DNA of 64,000 bases from Brevibacterium sp. 'Marine'. Lineage in GTDB: Bacteria; Actinomycetota; Actinomycetes; Actinomycetales; Brevibacteriaceae. Positions 44,841 to 53,810 of this stretch are shown in pieces. Within the stretch, counting starts at the first letter, position 1. Every line of letters begins with the position of its first letter. The stretch covers positions 2,294,001-2,358,000 of the forward strand of contig NZ_CP051626.1 in NCBI RefSeq assembly GCF_012844365.1. Reading direction: 5' to 3'. The notes under the pieces are model-generated. The model was not told the origin of the DNA. It searched no databases and saw only the letters and a program-made list of their open reading frames with translations. Position numbers and translations under genes: made by a program.

Positions 44841-46691
44841 CTATCTGCGGATATGGACCCTGATTCCGGTCTTCTTCGTGTACGTCATATAGCCGCGTTC
44901 GAAGTTCTGGCGTTTGACGCCGTTCTTCACTGTCCGGTCAGCGGTGGGCAGTCCGAGCGTGCTGCGTTCATAGCCCATCTTCTTCCACTTCGTGAGGAAG
45001 CCGCCGTAGATGACATCGCTGCCGGTCTGCGGTGACCAGGTGATCATTCCGGAGTGGAATCTCTGGTATCGAGCGCTCTTCCGGTGCTTGAAGGTCTGCT
45101 TATCGCTGCTGGGGAACCCGAGGACGCCCTTCTCATACTTCACTCGTTTGTAGGCGACACGGATCTGGCCCTTGGTGAGGAAGTGAGCACCGGTTGATTT
45201 CGACCAATACACGGTGCCCTTGGCGAAGGACTGGTAAGCACCGTTCGGGTTCGTCAGCTTCTTCTCCGAGCCGACCGGTTTGCCGGTCTTCGCCGCGTTC
45301 TTCTGATAGTACGAACCGATTGCGCCCTTCGTCGGATACGACTTCGGTTTCGGCGCGGGTTTGGGCGCGGGCTTCGGGGCCGGACTTGTGGTCGGCGGCG
45401 GGGTCAGCTCCGGCACCAGTGACTTGGCTCCTGTGCGAATGCTGCCGAGCTTGTTGTAGAACGCGAGTCCCGGGCATTCGGTGTAGCTGGTGTCCCGGTG
45501 TCCGGCGACGACGTTGAGGCTGACCTTCTTGCCCAGGGCGTACTTGCTCGTCCCACCCCCGCCTGAAGTCAGAGTCATCTTCCCGGTCGGGTTGAAGCCG
45601 TACTGTCCGGCTTTCCACGCGACGAGGCGTTTGACCGAGGTCTGTGCTGCCGCGCTCGGGGCCGCCGAGGAGTAGGTGCCGAGCACGCTGATACCGATGG
45701 TCCAGGAATTGAACCCGGACGCGTGAGCTCCGGTCACTGCCTTGTCGAGGCTGCCGGCACGACCTTCATACATGGTGCCGTATCTGTCGACGAGGAAGTT
45801 GTACCCGAGGTCGCACCATCCGCGGTTCTGAGTGTGATAGGTGAGGTAGCCGCGGATGATTGCCGGTGCCTGTGCCTTCGAGTACGAGTTCGAACCCGCT
45901 GTGTGATGGATGAACACGCCTGTGGCCGATGGCGTCGTGTCCGTGGCACAGCGGACGAGCTTCTCATCGGCACCCCACTGTTTGCGCGTGACGATCTTCG
46001 CGCGCAGGTCCGCGGCCGAGATCTGCGCGTCGACGCCCGATCCCGTGGCTGCCTGTGTGGTCAGGCCGCCGGCGGACTTCGCGACCTGTGCATCAGCCTT
46101 GGTGACCGCAGTGGACACCCGGGTGATCCGCAGATCATCGGTAGCGGCCTGTGGGTCGGCGGCGCGGACTTCGACGGCATCGGAGTCGAGCACCGGCACA
46201 GCCACGGACTGCGACTGGTGTGAGGCAGCAGGGATCTGCGCTGCTTCTGCGGAAGAGAGGTCAGGTCCGCCTTCGTCGTCCGTGGGCAGGGTCTCCCACG
46301 CCGACCAGCCGTTCCCATCGCGGGTGCGGATCTCCAGCTCGGGATCGTCGCCTTCCCAGGTGGCGCCGACGATTGTCACGTCCGAGGAATCCAGCGGCAA
46401 CGCTGTGACCTCATCGGTCTGGGCGTCGACGGTCGTCTCCGCAGGAGCGCCTTCGGTGTCTGCGCCGGCGGCGGCGTCCTGGGCCGAGTCCTCGTCGGTG
46501 CGCGAGGACCCGCTGTCGCCCTCCCCGGATTCTGAGTCGCCGAGGCCGGGTGCCGTTGTCGGCACGTTCGCCGCAGAGGCACCGTTCGTGTTCGTGAGTG
46601 TGTCCGGTGCGGCCGCGAGCGCCGGTCCCGATAGGGTCGCAGTGAGGAGAATTCCGGTGAGTGCCGAGGCGAGGAATGGCAGCGGTTTCAT
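44841..46691 (-). CDS. Secreted PGRP-type N-acetylmuramoyl-L-alanine amidase with LGFP-like repeats
   Basis: An N-terminal signal peptide (MKPLPFLASALTGILLTATLSGPALA) precedes a long acidic linker and a region of unknown role. The PGRP/amidase domain (about residues 240-420) carries zinc-ligand motifs GVFIHHTAGSNSYS and VAGHRDTSYTECPG. A PTTSPAPKPAPKPAP linker follows. The C-terminus has repeats ending LGFPSSD and LGLPTAD, like LGFP repeats that bind the cell wall in Corynebacteriales and relatives. It is probably a cell-wall hydrolase. The gene is minus-strand, divergent from DUF817. Confidence 0.88.
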   Translation of the reverse strand: MKPLPFLASALTGILLTATLSGPALAAAPDTLTNTNGASAANVPTTAPGLGDSESGEGDSGSSRTDEDSAQDAAAGADTEGAPAETTVDAQTDEVTALPLDSSDVTIVGATWEGDDPELEIRTRDGNGWSAWETLPTDDEGGPDLSSAEAAQIPAASHQSQSVAVPVLDSDAVEVRAADPQAATDDLRITRVSTAVTKADAQVAKSAGGLTTQAATGSGVDAQISAADLRAKIVTRKQWGADEKLVRCATDTTPSATGVFIHHTAGSNSYSKAQAPAIIRGYLTYHTQNRGWCDLGYNFLVDRYGTMYEGRAGSLDKAVTGAHASGFNSWTIGISVLGTYSSAAPSAAAQTSVKRLVAWKAGQYGFNPTGKMTLTSGGGGTSKYALGKKVSLNVVAGHRDTSYTECPGLAFYNKLGSIRTGAKSLVPELTPPPTTSPAPKPAPKPAPKPKSYPTKGAIGSYYQKNAAKTGKPVGSEKKLTNPNGAYQSFAKGTVYWSKSTGAHFLTKGQIRVAYKRVKYEKGVLGFPSSDKQTFKHRKSARYQRFHSGMITWSPQTGSDVIYGGFLTKWKKMGYERSTLGLPTADRTVKNGVKRQNFERGYMTYTKKTGIRVHIRR

Positions 46692-46829
46692 CAGGTGAGG
46701 TCCTTGAGGTCGTCCATGACCAAGTGAGCGTTCTTCTCACTGGATGGGGGCCGGATTACGGGCACCCAGTGTGACCGCAGGAATATCGTAAGGTCATTCT
46801 CAGATTTTCGGAAGTGGGTACTTCAGCAG

Positions 46830-47684
46830 ATGGCTGATCGCGGCGAACTCACCACACTCGAGGCGGTCCTCGACGCCTTTGCCGACAGGCTGCTCCCCCG
46901 GGTTCCCGCCGGCATTCGGGAGTTCCTCGCCTTCGGAGTCAAACAGGCGTGGGCCTGCCTCTTCGGCGCCCTCATGCTCGCCGCCATCATCGCCACTTCA
47001 CTGTTCTATCCCGATGACGCGGCCATCGCCGCCAACGACTTCCTCGTCATCCTCGCCGTGCTGGTTCAGATCGGGATGCTCGTCGCTCGGCTCGAGACCG
47101 GTCGCGAGCTCATCGTCATCATCGTCTTCCACGTCGTCGGCACCGGCATGGAGGTCTTCAAAACCGCCGTGGGCTCATGGAACTACGCCCCCGGCGGGGT
47201 CCTGCACATCGGTGCCGTGCCCCTGTTCACCGGGTTCATGTACGCAGCAGTCGGCTCCTATATCGCCCGCGTGTACCGTCTCTTCGACTTGCGCTTCTGC
47301 CATTACCCGCCGAGGCGGCTGACCGTGATCATCGCCGCCGCCATCTACGTCAACTTCTTCACCCACCATTTCATCCTCGACCTCCGACTGCTCCTCGTCT
47401 TGGCCACCGTCATCGTCTTCTTCCGCTGCCGCATGTACTTCCACGTCCACCGCAGAACACTGACCATGCCGGTGCTGCTGGCCTTCGTCCTCGTCGCCTT
47501 CTTCATCTGGGTGGCCGAGAACATCGGGACCGCGGCCGGTGCCTGGCTGTACCCGAGTCAGGACGACGGCTGGCACCTGGTGCCGCTGACGAAGCTGGTG
47601 GCCTGGTTCCTGCTCATGATGATCTCCGTCGTTCTCGTGACCTTCGTCCACAGACCCAAGCCACCTGACACCTATACTTGCTGA
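46830..47684 (+). CDS. DUF817 family membrane protein
   Basis: The 284-residue protein has about eight hydrophobic helices. Family-like features are FLAFGVKQAWACLFGALMLAAII, FHVVGTGMEVFKTAVGSWNY and PLFTGFMYAAVGSYIARVYRLFDLRF. The function of DUF817 is unknown. It precedes the penicillin-acylase gene by 33 nt, so the two may be co-transcribed. The 46692-46829 gap holds the divergent promoters. Confidence 0.85.
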   Translation: MADRGELTTLEAVLDAFADRLLPRVPAGIREFLAFGVKQAWACLFGALMLAAIIATSLFYPDDAAIAANDFLVILAVLVQIGMLVARLETGRELIVIIVFHVVGTGMEVFKTAVGSWNYAPGGVLHIGAVPLFTGFMYAAVGSYIARVYRLFDLRFCHYPPRRLTVIIAAAIYVNFFTHHFILDLRLLLVLATVIVFFRCRMYFHVHRRTLTMPVLLAFVLVAFFIWVAENIGTAAGAWLYPSQDDGWHLVPLTKLVAWFLLMMISVVLVTFVHRPKPPDTYTC

Positions 47685-47717
47685 GACCGAAACATTCAGG
47701 ACGGCCGAAGGAGACTC

Positions 47718-50423
47718 ATGGCGGCACCCGATGCGCAGAATGAGACAGAATCGAGCGCATTGCTCAAGGTGCTCCGCCCATCCAGCGGTTCCACCCTGTC
47801 GGTCAGCGCGCGTGTGCTGCTGCGCGTCATCGCCGGAGTTCTCGTTCTCGCCCTCATCCTCGCCCTCGTCGGACTGTTCCTCGTCCGTCGGTCCTTCCCG
47901 ACCACCGATGGTGAGATCTCGCTGCCGGGGCTCGACGCACCGGTCACCGTCCACCGTGACGAATCGGGTGTGCCGACCATCGAGGCCGAAACCGCGCACG
48001 ACCTGTTCCTGGCCCAAGGATTCGTCCACGCTCAGGACAGGTTCTGGGAGATGGATTTCCGCCGGCATGTCACCTCGGGACGGCTCTCCGAGCTCTTCGG
48101 CAGATCCCAGCTGAGCACCGACACCTTCATCCGCACTCTCGGCTGGCGGAAGGTCGCCGAGCAGGAGGTGAGGAAGCTCGATAAGACGAGCCTGGGCTAC
48201 TACGAGGCCTATGCAGACGGAGTCAACGCCTATCTCAAGGACAAGTCCCCCACAGAGCTGTCCCTCGAATACGCCGTCCTCGGAATCGAGTCCGGCAGCA
48301 CCGAGGTCGAGGAATGGACCCCGGTCGACAGTGTCGCCTGGCTCAAGGCCATGGCCTGGGACCTGCGATCGAATCTCGAAGACGAGATCGACCGGTCGAT
48401 TCTCGGCTCTGAGCTGACCGACGAGCAGATGGCCGATCTCTATCCGGACTATCCGTACGACACCCGTCCGACGATCCTCGGCGGCAAGGCCGGCCAGAAG
48501 GCCCCGAAGAACCGCAGCGGCGATGACGCCGACGACGAGTCCCATGTCGACGACCGTGCACGGGAGGACGATGAGGCACGGGCCGGAGGCACCGTCACCG
48601 AGGCACCCCGAACGGGGAGCACCGACACCGAGGCTGCCGTCCCCACCGATGATCTCCTCGAACTGCGGAACACGCTCGATTCGCTGCCGCCGATGCTGGG
48701 ACAGAACAGCGACGATATCGGGTCGAACTCGTGGGTGATCTCCGGGGAGCACACGAGCACCGGTCGTCCGCTGCTGTCGAACGACCCGCACCTCGCCCCG
48801 GCGATGCCCTCGGTCTGGTACCAGGTGGGCCTGCGATGCAAGAAGGTCACCGACGAGTGCCCCTTCGATGTCACCGGGTTCTCCTTCTCCGGACTGCCCG
48901 GCGTCGTCATCGGCCACAACCAGTCGATCGCCTGGGGACTGACGAATCTCGGCGCCGATGTCACCGACCTCGTGGTGGAGAAGATCCGCGACGGGAAGGT
49001 CATCCACGACGACGGTGACGAACCGCTGCAGGTCCGCAAGGAGACGATCGAGGTCGCGGGCGAGGACCCGCGCGAGATCACCATCCGCTCCACCCGCAAC
49101 GGCCCTCTCGTATCGAAGCTCGAGGGCACCTACCGCAAGGTCCTCGATGCGACGACCGGGGCGGATTCGCAGGATCCGAAATCGGGACCGGCCGAGGAGC
49201 ACTACGGTCTCGCCCTCGATTGGACGGCTCTGCGCCCGGGCACGACCGCCTCGGCGGTGTTCGCCATCAACAAGGCCACGAACTGGCAGGAGTTCCGGCA
49301 TGCGGCGTCCCTGTTCGACGTGCCCTCCCAGAACCTCGTCTACGCCGATGTCGCCGGCAATATCGGCTATCAGGCCCCCGGGATGATCCCGCGTCGAGGA
49401 CAGGCCGACGGCACCGTGCCCCGTCGCGGCTGGAAGTCCGACGAGGACTGGCAGGGCTGGGTCGACTTCGACGACCTGCCGAGCCTGTACAACCCGGAGC
49501 GCGGGTGGATCGTCACCGCGAACAACCCGGTCGCCTCCCCCGGCGAGACCGTGCAGCTGGGTGAGGACTTCGACTACGGAGATCGTGCCCGCCGCATCAC
49601 GAAACGCATCAAGGATGCCGTCGCCGAGGGCCGGAAGCTGCGGCCGACGGACATGGCGGAGATCCAGAACGACGACCAGAATCCGTTTGCCGCGAAACTC
49701 GTGCCCGAAGCCGTCAAGATCCACTCCCACGGTGATGAGGACATCCTCGAAGCCAAGAAGCTGCTCAAGGCGTGGAACGGCTTTGATGCCGCCAGCAGTG
49801 CCGGAGCCGCCTACTTCAACGTGCTCACGAAGACGCTGCTCGAACAGACGATCAGTTCGAAGCTGCCCGATGGGGTGTCCCCCGGCGGCGGATCGCGGTG
49901 GTACCTCGTGCTCGCGGACCTCCTCGAGGACCCGGATTCGAGGTGGTGGTCGAGCCACGGCGTCGAAGGTCGGGACGAGGCTCTGCGCAAGGCTATGAAG
50001 ACGGCGTGGGCGGAGACGGAGGACCTGCTGGGACCGGAGCCCGTGACCTGGCGGTGGGGAATCCTGCACCGACTGACGATCCGCAACGCGAGTCTCGGCG
50101 AATCCGGGATCACGCCGGTGGAGAAGCTGTTCAACCGCGGCCCCTACGAGGTCTCGGGCGGCTCGGGAGTCGTCCATGCCACCGGCTGGGACGCCTCGGT
50201 CGGATATGAGACGAACTGGGTGCCGTCGATGCGGCAGACGGTCGATCTGTCGAACTTCGACGCGTCGAACTGGATCAACCTCACGGGAGCATCCGGGCAT
50301 GCCTTCCACCCGCATTACGACGATCAGACGAATGATTGGGCGGCCAATGTCAATCGCCCTTGGCCGTATTCGAAGCAGGCGGTGGCCGCGGCGGCTGAGG
50401 ACACGCTCACGCTCGAACCGTGA
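47718..50423 (+). CDS. Penicillin acylase family N-terminal-nucleophile hydrolase
   Basis: The 901-residue protein is an amidohydrolase that acylates or deacylates side chains, such as beta-lactam, homoserine-lactone or other acyl-amide substrates. An N-terminal helix (about residues 34-55) anchors it outside the membrane. The mature beta chain would start at Ser336 in IGSNSWVISGEHTSTG. A QGFVHAQDRFWEMDFRRH segment and FSFSGLPGVVIGHNQSIAWGLTN also match the family. An acidic low-complexity spacer (about residues 255-315) lies in the region normally removed. GAAGGAG precedes the ATG. Confidence 0.9.
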   Translation: MAAPDAQNETESSALLKVLRPSSGSTLSVSARVLLRVIAGVLVLALILALVGLFLVRRSFPTTDGEISLPGLDAPVTVHRDESGVPTIEAETAHDLFLAQGFVHAQDRFWEMDFRRHVTSGRLSELFGRSQLSTDTFIRTLGWRKVAEQEVRKLDKTSLGYYEAYADGVNAYLKDKSPTELSLEYAVLGIESGSTEVEEWTPVDSVAWLKAMAWDLRSNLEDEIDRSILGSELTDEQMADLYPDYPYDTRPTILGGKAGQKAPKNRSGDDADDESHVDDRAREDDEARAGGTVTEAPRTGSTDTEAAVPTDDLLELRNTLDSLPPMLGQNSDDIGSNSWVISGEHTSTGRPLLSNDPHLAPAMPSVWYQVGLRCKKVTDECPFDVTGFSFSGLPGVVIGHNQSIAWGLTNLGADVTDLVVEKIRDGKVIHDDGDEPLQVRKETIEVAGEDPREITIRSTRNGPLVSKLEGTYRKVLDATTGADSQDPKSGPAEEHYGLALDWTALRPGTTASAVFAINKATNWQEFRHAASLFDVPSQNLVYADVAGNIGYQAPGMIPRRGQADGTVPRRGWKSDEDWQGWVDFDDLPSLYNPERGWIVTANNPVASPGETVQLGEDFDYGDRARRITKRIKDAVAEGRKLRPTDMAEIQNDDQNPFAAKLVPEAVKIHSHGDEDILEAKKLLKAWNGFDAASSAGAAYFNVLTKTLLEQTISSKLPDGVSPGGGSRWYLVLADLLEDPDSRWWSSHGVEGRDEALRKAMKTAWAETEDLLGPEPVTWRWGILHRLTIRNASLGESGITPVEKLFNRGPYEVSGGSGVVHATGWDASVGYETNWVPSMRQTVDLSNFDASNWINLTGASGHAFHPHYDDQTNDWAANVNRPWPYSKQAVAAAAEDTLTLEP

Positions 50424-50433
50424 GGGCGGGGTT

Positions 50434-51633
50434 TCAGTCCTTGGGCAGGATCTTCGCCTCGAGGAAGTTCGCGACATCGTCTTCCCAGCGCACCGGGTCG
50501 ATGTTCCATTCCTTCGTGTGATGGGCCTTGCTGTATGAGGGCATCGTCACCAGGTCCCGCCTGACCCCGGCCAGAGCGTGAGACGGTCCGGAGGGGACGA
50601 ATTCGTCGTCGTCGGAGTGGATGAGCAGCACGGGCACGTCGAGTTCGGCGGCACGGGTCACCCAGTCCATGCGATCGAGGTCGAGCGGGGTCTCCAGGCC
50701 GGTGATCGGACGTGCCCACGGCTGCGTGATCATCTCGAGCGTGAGTTTGGCGATCGGCGTCGGCAGCAGGTTCTTCTTCGCCTGCCCGTCGAGCACATTC
50801 ACCCAGTCGACGACCGGTCCGTCGAGGACCAGTGAGGTCACGAATCTGCGATTGCGTCCGCGGGAGGCCGCCTGCAGGGCGATGGCCCCGCCCATCGACC
50901 AACCGAAGAGCACGATGTTCTTCGCCCCGTGTGAGACGGCGAAGTCGATGGCCGCGTCGACGTCGATCCATTCGGTGTCGCCGAGTCCGTAGCGTGATGT
51001 GGTCTCCACCCGCACCTCGGCGTCGTTGCGATAGGACATGGCGATCGCGGGCACACCGAGGGTGTTGAGCACGGGGGCGGCACGCAGACCTTCGGCGCGG
51101 GTGCTCGCACGACCGTGGATGAGGATCGCCCAGGTGTCCTGAGGCTCGGGATGATCGGTCGGCAGCAGCCATGCGGGCAGGCTCCCGGCATCGGAGCGGA
51201 TCTCGATGTCCTCGAAGTTCACGCCGGCCGCGATCGGATCGGGATAGACGACGCCGGTCCAGCGTCCCCGCCAGGCCCGGCGGATATCACCGCGGGTGAC
51301 GGACAGGATCTCCCGGGAGACGGTGCGTGAGCGCGGATCGTATTCGACGATGTCGCCGATCACCGCGTGCCCCGACCCCTGATTGAAGTAGAGCCCATAG
51401 GTGCCGGGCACCGTGGTCTCCTCATCGGCGGGCAGGTGGATGCGCATATTCGGCGGAAAACCGTCGATGTGCAGGATGTCGAGTTCTTCGGGCGCATTCT
51501 CCGGAACGATGATCTTCCGGGCGAAGTAGGCGGCCAAGCCCGACGACGCCACAGAGATCAGGGCACCGAGTCCGGCGCCGACGCCGATACCGGCGGCGAG
51601 CAGGCGGGCGGGGAACTTCGTGTCGCGGACCAT
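50434..51633 (-). CDS. Membrane-anchored alpha/beta hydrolase
   Basis: The 399-residue protein has an N-terminal hydrophobic helix (about residues 10-36), a beta-rich N-domain (VPGTYGLYF), and an alpha/beta-hydrolase core. The nucleophile elbow is GWSMGG (Ser246). The likely acid is in LIHSDDDEFVP, and the histidine in SKAHHTKEW. The substrate is unknown; related proteins are peptidases or esterases. AGGAGG precedes the ATG. It converges on the penicillin acylase gene. Confidence 0.85.
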   Translation of the reverse strand: MVRDTKFPARLLAAGIGVGAGLGALISVASSGLAAYFARKIIVPENAPEELDILHIDGFPPNMRIHLPADEETTVPGTYGLYFNQGSGHAVIGDIVEYDPRSRTVSREILSVTRGDIRRAWRGRWTGVVYPDPIAAGVNFEDIEIRSDAGSLPAWLLPTDHPEPQDTWAILIHGRASTRAEGLRAAPVLNTLGVPAIAMSYRNDAEVRVETTSRYGLGDTEWIDVDAAIDFAVSHGAKNIVLFGWSMGGAIALQAASRGRNRRFVTSLVLDGPVVDWVNVLDGQAKKNLLPTPIAKLTLEMITQPWARPITGLETPLDLDRMDWVTRAAELDVPVLLIHSDDDEFVPSGPSHALAGVRRDLVTMPSYSKAHHTKEWNIDPVRWEDDVANFLEAKILPKD

Positions 51634-51789
51634 GAAAACCTCCTGTGTTCATTGTTGCCTACGGAATGATCAGGCACCAAACGCTGTTGTGCGGAATGGG
51701 CGAGTGCCGCTCGCAGTCGCACTCACCAAGGGCGGAGACCATCTCCCCCGCACCGCAATCACCGTGAAGGACAGAGACCGGAGGTCACG

Positions 51790-52239
51790 ATGACTCAGTC
51801 ATCCGATATCAACGCTGGAACGTCGACGAACAAGGGGGCAGCGGCCGAGGAGATCCGCTGGCAGGACGTGCTCACGCCCGAGGAGTTCGCAGTGCTGCGC
51901 CAGGGCGGGACCGAACGCCCATTCACCGGTGAGTACAACGATGAGACGACTTCGGGGATGTACCAGTGTCGGGCCTGCGGAGCCGACCTGTTCCCGTCGG
52001 AGACGAAGTTCGCCTCACACTGCGGCTGGCCGTCGTTCTACGCGCCTCTGGCCGAAGACCGGGTCCGCTACATCCGCGACAACTCGCTGGGTATGGAACG
52101 GGTCGAGGTCCGCTGCGCGAACTGCGATTCGCACATGGGCCATGTCTTCTCGGGCGAGGGCTATGGCACTCCGACCGACCAGCGCTACTGCATCAACTCG
52201 ATCTCTCTGAAGCTCAACACCGACGCTGCGGACAGCTGA
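51790..52239 (+). CDS. msrB: Peptide-methionine (R)-S-oxide reductase
   Basis: The product repairs oxidised methionine (R form) in proteins. The zinc-binding cysteines are in CRACGAD and CANCDSH, the active site is RYCINSISL near the C-terminus, and CGWPSF and GHVFSGEGYG are family hallmarks. The 149 residues start with an N-terminal extension ahead of WQDVLTPEEFAVLRQGGTERPFTGEY. A GGAGG site precedes the ATG. The stop is 1 nt before the GNAT gene's GTG. Confidence 0.95.
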   Translation: MTQSSDINAGTSTNKGAAAEEIRWQDVLTPEEFAVLRQGGTERPFTGEYNDETTSGMYQCRACGADLFPSETKFASHCGWPSFYAPLAEDRVRYIRDNSLGMERVEVRCANCDSHMGHVFSGEGYGTPTDQRYCINSISLKLNTDAADS

Positions 52240-52240
52240 G

Positions 52241-52774
52241 GTGACAGCTGAACCTCGCATCAGCGAGGCGACCGAACCGGTCGTGAAGACCTTCGACCAG
52301 CTCCTGCCGGCAGAGCTCTACGGAATCCTCCAGCTGCGCTCCCTCGCCTTCGTCGTCGAACAGGAATGCGTCTTCCTCGACGCCGATGGAGTCGATACCC
52401 TGCCGGAGACGCTGCACTTCTTCTACCCGCGTCCGGAGGCGGTGATGTCGGACACTCATGGTGCCGAGCACGGACGCGATCTCTCACCATGGGCCTACGC
52501 CAGGCTGCTCCCGGCTGACATTCCCGACGGACCGGCCGCCCGCCCCGGAGCGCGCAGCATCAGTCGTGTGGCGACCCACCCCGACGCCCGCGGTCAGGGT
52601 TGGAGCCGGCGACTGCTCGGCGACATCGTCGACGCCTGGTCGGCCACACCGCTGACGCTCAATGCGCAGTCCCACCTCGGCCGGCTGTACTCGTCCTTCG
52701 GCTTCGTCCCGAATGGTCCCCGCTTCGACGAGGACGGGATCGAGCACACCCCGATGGAGCGCCCGGCCGGCTGA
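52241..52774 (+). CDS. ElaA-type GNAT acetyltransferase
   Basis: The 177-residue N-acetyltransferase matches the ElaA family (LLPAELYGILQLRSLAFVVEQECVFLDADGVD). The acetyl-CoA-binding ISRVATHPDARGQGWSRRLL segment is the GNAT motif A region. The acceptor is unknown. The GTG start directly follows the msrB stop (1 nt between), so it is probably the second gene of an operon with msrB. Confidence 0.85.
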   Translation: MTAEPRISEATEPVVKTFDQLLPAELYGILQLRSLAFVVEQECVFLDADGVDTLPETLHFFYPRPEAVMSDTHGAEHGRDLSPWAYARLLPADIPDGPAARPGARSISRVATHPDARGQGWSRRLLGDIVDAWSATPLTLNAQSHLGRLYSSFGFVPNGPRFDEDGIEHTPMERPAG

Positions 52775-52778
52775 TCGT

Positions 52779-53255
52779 TCAGTCGTCGGCCTCGGCGGCG
52801 GCGTCGACGGAGGCGATGATCTTCTGCATCACCGCGTGCAGTTCGCGCACTCCGTCGACGTCCATGCCGAGCTTGGCCATCATCGTCCCGGGGATCGCCT
52901 CGGCGGTCTTGCGCAGCTCACGGCCGGTGTCGGTGAGCGTGACCTCGACGATCCGCTCGTCGCTGCCGCTGCGCGTCTTCGTCACATAGTCCAGCGCGTC
53001 GAGGCGTTTGACCAGCGGGGACACTGTGGCGGGTTCGAGACGCAGCAGCCGGGCGATCTCACGCACAGGCAGCCTCTCGTGCTGCCACAGCGCGAGCATG
53101 ACCAGATACTGCGGATGGGTCAGGCCGAGCGGTTCGAGCACGGTCCGATAGGCACCGATCACCCCGCGGGAGGCCACCGCCAGTGCGAAGCAGATCTGGC
53201 TCTCGAGCGCCAGCGGATTGTCCAGCTGCTCTGTCGAACGTTGAGATTCCAGCAT
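52779..53255 (-). CDS. MarR family regulator, OhrR-like
   Basis: The protein has a winged helix (LPVREIARLLRLEPATVSPLVKRLDALDYVTKTRSGSDERIVEVTLTDTG) and an early Cys in ESQICFALAVASR, the position of the peroxide-sensing cysteine in OhrR. It therefore probably senses organic peroxides or another oxidant. The ATG at 53255 has GGAGG 14 nt upstream. A GTG at 53297 abutting AGGAGG would add 14 residues. A twin palindrome lies in its promoter. The msrB-GNAT pair it converges on is a plausible but unproven target. Confidence 0.85.
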   Translation of the reverse strand: MLESQRSTEQLDNPLALESQICFALAVASRGVIGAYRTVLEPLGLTHPQYLVMLALWQHERLPVREIARLLRLEPATVSPLVKRLDALDYVTKTRSGSDERIVEVTLTDTGRELRKTAEAIPGTMMAKLGMDVDGVRELHAVMQKIIASVDAAAEADD

Positions 53256-53314
53256 CGTGCGTCGTCGATCCTCCGCCTCGGCAATCAGGGCGTGCACCCT
53301 CCTCAGGAATTACT

Positions 53315-53340
53315 TAGTGCACTAATGATTAGTGTACACT
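53315..53340. promoter_or_regulatory. Candidate MarR operator: two palindromes AGTGCACT and AGTGTACACT
   Basis: TAGTGCACTA (53315-53324) and AGTGTACACT (53331-53340) are perfect palindromes 6 nt apart in the divergent region between marR and the small gene at 53398. This is a good fit for cooperative dimer binding. Confidence 0.7.
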
Positions 53341-53397
53341 GTTGGTGAAGTCTGACCGTCCGAGCCCATGCGGCACCACGTCGATAGGATCCCCTCT

Positions 53398-53685
53398 ATG
53401 TCGTCCTCCTCGCAGCCTTCCGCCGATGGTTCCGAACGCAAGCAGGACCGGAAGCCTGCACGTTCGGCGCGGAAGGGCGATGAGTATCCGGGGTCTCAGC
53501 GTGGGGTGGGCTGGCTCAACAACTTCTTCCGCAAGATCGTCGGCCCGGCCCAGGTCGACAACACTCGTCCGGGCGGCTATTACGAGGACGAGACTCTGCG
53601 GCATCAGCAGCTCGATGCCATGGGCCTGGAGATGCGCACCGACGCCAGCGGCCACTCCTATGTGGTCAAGAAGGGCAGCAGATAG
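53398..53685 (+). CDS. Small basic hypothetical protein
   Basis: I do not recognise a family. The 95-residue product has a Ser/Lys/Arg-rich N-terminus, then RGVGWLNNFFRKIVGPAQVDNTRPGGYYEDE and a C-terminal GHSYVVKKGSR. No membrane helix or metal site is visible. TAGGAT lies 7 nt before the ATG, suggesting a leaderless transcript. It shares a palindrome-rich promoter region with the divergent MarR gene and could be MarR-controlled. A strong terminator follows. Confidence 0.7.
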   Translation: MSSSSQPSADGSERKQDRKPARSARKGDEYPGSQRGVGWLNNFFRKIVGPAQVDNTRPGGYYEDETLRHQQLDAMGLEMRTDASGHSYVVKKGSR

Positions 53686-53710
53686 CCGCCGGTCACTCCC
53701 CGACCACGCG

Positions 53711-53745
53711 AAGGGCCGCCGCACCGGATCGGTGCGGCGGCCCTT
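53711..53745 (+). terminator. Strong hairpin terminator between the small gene and chdC
   Basis: AAGGGCCGCCGCACC and GGTGCGGCGGCCCTT are perfectly complementary over 15 bp with a 5-nt loop, followed by TCTCT. It is well placed as a bidirectional terminator. Confidence 0.85.
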
Positions 53746-53810
53746 TCTCTGCCACAGGTTCTGCCGGCCTCGGGCCCGTTCTCGGACCCGGCGGGGCGAA
53801 CGACGCTCGG

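Noticed and set aside
47175..50477. An 1100-codon open frame opposite the penicillin-acylase gene on the minus strand
   Set aside because: Same kind of antisense shadow. It runs across two real genes (DUF817 and the acylase) and carries no recognisable motif.
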